Of a stretch of DNA of 13,871 bases, positions 12,281 through 13,871 are shown in pieces. The stretch's first letter is position 1. Every line of letters begins with the position of its first letter. Below the pieces are notes generated by a model that was not told where the DNA came from, ran no database searches, and saw only the letters and a program-made list of their open reading frames with translations. The stretch is from contig JBKPCR010000277.1 in assembly GCA_046727435.1 (NCBI GenBank), positions 1-13,871 of the forward strand, written 5' to 3'. The stretch comes from CAVPRW01 sp046727435 [NCBI: bacterium]. GTDB taxonomy: Bacteria > Tectomicrobia > Entotheonellia > J063. The translations under genes and the position numbers were made by a program.

Positions 12281-12304
12281 CGAGGCGGCTCCTTTATCTC
12301 TTCC

Positions 12305-12330
12305 TCACACCAGCGTATTAAATCGTGTGA
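12305..12330. repeat. Inverted repeat TCACAC-N14-GTGTGA between primase and Spo11-like genes
   Basis: Exact 6-bp arms (12305-12310 and 12325-12330) frame an AT-rich 14-bp centre in the 53-bp gap between the two genes. It may be an operator or RNA hairpin; the short gap suggests co-transcription of primase and the Spo11-like gene. Confidence 0.35.
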
Positions 12331-12333
12331 TGG

Positions 12334-13467
12334 TTACCCTGAGCGCTCCACCAACCGCGCAAACGCCTGCCGCTCGGCCTCATCGCGCACGAGCCCCCCA
12401 TCCATCTCCATGATGGCGGCGCGTTCAGCTAAACGCTCACGGCGCTCTTCCGGCCAGCGGACCACTTCCCGCCACCACATGGGCTTGTTTCCTAGCCCTT
12501 CACGCACCCAAGTCCTTAGATCCACGATAGCTTGGAGCATCGCATTCGCATCGCCCCAGTAAGGTCGCCAGCGCTTGGCTCGTGGTCCCAGAGCCTTGAG
12601 CCACCACGCCGAAGCCTCGTCACCAGCCTCATCGGCATCAAATGATACGAGGACCATCGAACACAAGGCGAGCCGGCCGATCCATCGTTCCAGACGGCCC
12701 CCAGCTGTGCTCCCGGTGGCGACCATGGCCAGGAGATCACCAGCCTCTTGCGTGACGGACAAGGCATCGAGTTCCCCCTCCACCAGCATCGCGGGGACAT
12801 TAGGGCGCAGCGTATTGATCTGGTACAACGGCTTGCCGCCTCCAGCGATTGGTCGATACCGCTCATCCTTCGGGATGCCGTTGTCGTCCCGTCGGAAGGT
12901 GACTTTCCAGACCGCCGGTCCCACCAGCCATGGAAAGACGATTCCTTGCAAGAGGTGAATTTTCTTGTGATCAGCCGGTAGTCCCCACTGCCCAGGGACT
13001 TCCCACTCCTCTGTCACGTGGTAGCCGAGCCGGGCTTCCCGAATTGTCTCATTAGTGAGGCCGCGTCGGTGGAGGTAGGCTAGGGCCTTGACCCCCGCGG
13101 GCGTCCATAAGGTGCGCTCACACGGTTCGATGAAGTCACGAGCGCGGGCTTGCCAGGCAGGGCTCGGGGGCATCGCCAGTGGCGGCGGTTTGGGTGTCGA
13201 GTACTGGCGTGACGTTTGCGGGAGCGGCTGTCCCAGGCGCTCGCAGGCTTGCCGGAATGTCAGCCCCTCGTGGTCGCGCAGGTACTGGATGGCATCGCCC
13301 TTCCGGCCGCACACCCGACACCAGTAATGCGGCTGGTCGGCGTCGGGCCACACGTGAAACCGATCATCTCCACCACACCAAGGGCAGCGCCCGACATACT
13401 CGCCCCCATCGGTGTTCGCGACCTTGTGCAGAGCTGTGTCACGGCTGAGCAAGTGGAGCAGATTCAT
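12334..13467 (-). CDS. DnaG-like DNA primase (CHC2 zinc finger + Toprim), without helicase domain
   Basis: The 377-aa product has an N-terminal zinc-binding domain (about 20-80). Four ligands are visible, C28-x2-C31 in GRCPWCGGDDRFHV and C50-x2-C53 in YWCRVCGRKGDAI, followed by EGLTFRQACERLG. A DnaG-type core follows (about 115-225): LAYLHRRGLTNETIREARLGY, IVFPWL, YRPIAGGGKPLYQINTL. The Toprim catalytic motifs are VEGELDALSV (229-238), SFDADEAGDEAS (275-286) and the DANAML segment (306-311). There is no Walker motif, so no fused helicase, unlike phage T7 gp4. It would synthesise RNA primers on the element's DNA. The ATG at 13467 lacks a clear Shine-Dalgarno. An iteron array lies just upstream, as expected for a replication gene. 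Confidence 0.87.
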   Translation of the reverse strand: MNLLHLLSRDTALHKVANTDGGEYVGRCPWCGGDDRFHVWPDADQPHYWCRVCGRKGDAIQYLRDHEGLTFRQACERLGQPLPQTSRQYSTPKPPPLAMPPSPAWQARARDFIEPCERTLWTPAGVKALAYLHRRGLTNETIREARLGYHVTEEWEVPGQWGLPADHKKIHLLQGIVFPWLVGPAVWKVTFRRDDNGIPKDERYRPIAGGGKPLYQINTLRPNVPAMLVEGELDALSVTQEAGDLLAMVATGSTAGGRLERWIGRLALCSMVLVSFDADEAGDEASAWWLKALGPRAKRWRPYWGDANAMLQAIVDLRTWVREGLGNKPMWWREVVRWPEERRERLAERAAIMEMDGGLVRDEAERQAFARLVERSG

Positions 13468-13484
13468 TGCAACCGACTTTCTAG

Positions 13485-13636
13485 GAGAACCATGACAATC
13501 CTGGCAATCATCGTCTTAACTCATTGAATTAATTAATGCAAAATGGTTATTATGATGGTTATCGTCAAGTAAGCGCTCATAACCGTTCTGATGGTTCTCA
13601 TCATTTTCATGGTTCTCACCATTCTGATGGTTCTCA
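13485..13636. repeat. Iteron array and AT-rich tract, candidate replication origin
   Basis: Three direct copies of an 18-bp unit with core ATGGTTCTCA start at 13591, 13609 and 13627, exactly 18 bp apart. Two related ATGGTTAT copies lie at 13543-13550 and 13555-13562. An inverted half-unit ATAACCGT is at 13579-13586, and an inverted GAGAACCATGA at 13485-13495. Between the inverted and direct copies lies an AT-rich tract (about 13518-13545, with GAATTAATTAATG). Iterons plus an AT-rich unwinding-type segment, next to a primase gene, is the layout of iteron-controlled origins. The third iteron overlaps the stop codon of the upstream gene (13634-13636). Confidence 0.65.
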
Positions 13637-13871
13637 TCTCTCTGCTGTCTCCTCGAACCCCCGCTGCTCGTCTGGCTGAGACCAGCCAGGAAGATGATAT
13701 GGTTGTGATTTCCCTTCCTTCTTGCCCGGCATGAGCTTCCCCTTCTCGACCAGCCCTGTGATCTCCCGACTCACATTGCCTTTGCCCTTGTCTAAAGACT
13801 CGGCGATCTCGGTCGTCGTCGCACATCCTCCCATCGCTTTGACCGCGGTCAGGATAGCGGCTTGCACGCTA
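13634..13871 (-). CDS. C-terminal winged-helix part of a larger protein (cut at window edge)
   Basis: The frame is open to the window end on the minus strand and stops with TGA at 13636-13634. GTG at 13867 is the first possible start, but the codon before it is still open, so the gene most likely continues beyond 13871. The visible 77 residues form a winged-helix domain: QAAILTAVKAMGGCATTTEIAESLDKGKGNVSREITGLVEKGKLMPGKKEGKSQPYHL, with the helix-turn-helix at about 17-42. In mobile elements such a domain often ends RepA-like or RecA-fold ATPases, which would fit beside an origin and a primase, but no ATPase motif is in view. Its C-terminus runs into the first iteron. Confidence 0.55.
   Translation of the reverse strand, partial: SVQAAILTAVKAMGGCATTTEIAESLDKGKGNVSREITGLVEKGKLMPGKKEGKSQPYHLPGWSQPDEQRGFEETAER

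Noticed and set aside
13540-13640. CRISPR array
   Set aside because: Repeats are 10-18 bp with no unique spacers of 30 bp; period and inverted copies fit iterons, not CRISPR.
13533-13826. Minus-strand frame giving an MRTIRMVRT-like repeated peptide
   Set aside because: The repeated peptide is just the iterons translated; the overlapping frame with the winged-helix domain (13634-13871) is the real one.

Overview
The window is about 62-65% GC over most of its length. It looks like a metagenome-derived or poorly studied soil/subsurface bacterium, possibly of the Rokubacteria/Methylomirabilota or a related proteobacterial type. The hints are a LivK-type solute-binding protein, a PF04392-type ABC substrate-binding protein, a LuxR-type regulator with a long sensor region, and exported proteins carrying PKD and FIMAH-like modules. 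No rRNA or intact tRNA is present, so the taxonomy is an inference. No integrase, transposase, relaxase or CRISPR array was found.

Left part (1-4290), chromosome-like. The 3' end of a branched-chain amino-acid-type periplasmic binding protein (+) is followed by a gene-poor stretch with one good and one weak attC-like hairpin. Next come a complete ABC substrate-binding protein gene (-), a spacer with two GTCTC/GAGAC hairpins, and a 376-aa LuxR-family regulator (-). A perfect 10+2+10 inverted repeat lies 35 bp upstream of the regulator's start. A 600-bp hairpin-rich spacer follows.

Middle part (4290-7290), a lower-GC block. Two tandem paralogous genes encode secreted proteins (328 and 599 aa). 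Each has the same kind of leader: a strong GGAGG, a 3-codon mini-ORF, then a second Shine-Dalgarno and a GTG start. Their signal-peptide DNA is nearly identical, their N-terminal domains are homologous but diverged, and their C-terminal modules are unrelated: a repeat-like extracellular module in the first, three PKD-like domains plus a FIMAH-like tail in the second. A degenerate tRNA-Met-like sequence without a 3' acceptor strand sits at the end of the block.

Right part (7750-13871), a minus-strand plasmid- or ICE-like replication and maintenance module. In transcription order it holds the C-terminus of a winged-helix protein (cut by the window edge), an iteron array with an AT-rich tract (probable replication origin), a DnaG-like CHC2/Toprim primase without helicase domain, and a stand-alone topoisomerase VI A/Spo11-like protein ('Mini-A'-like). 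These are followed by a ParB-like protein with a zinc-knuckle insertion, a translationally coupled TubC-docking-like/zinc-ribbon protein, a small winged-helix protein, and a 176-aa protein of unknown function. Together they suggest an integrated or free replicon: origin plus primase for replication, ParB-like protein for partitioning or regulation, and the Spo11-like protein for an unknown DNA transaction. The element's ends are not defined; the tRNA-like relic is the best landmark near its left side.
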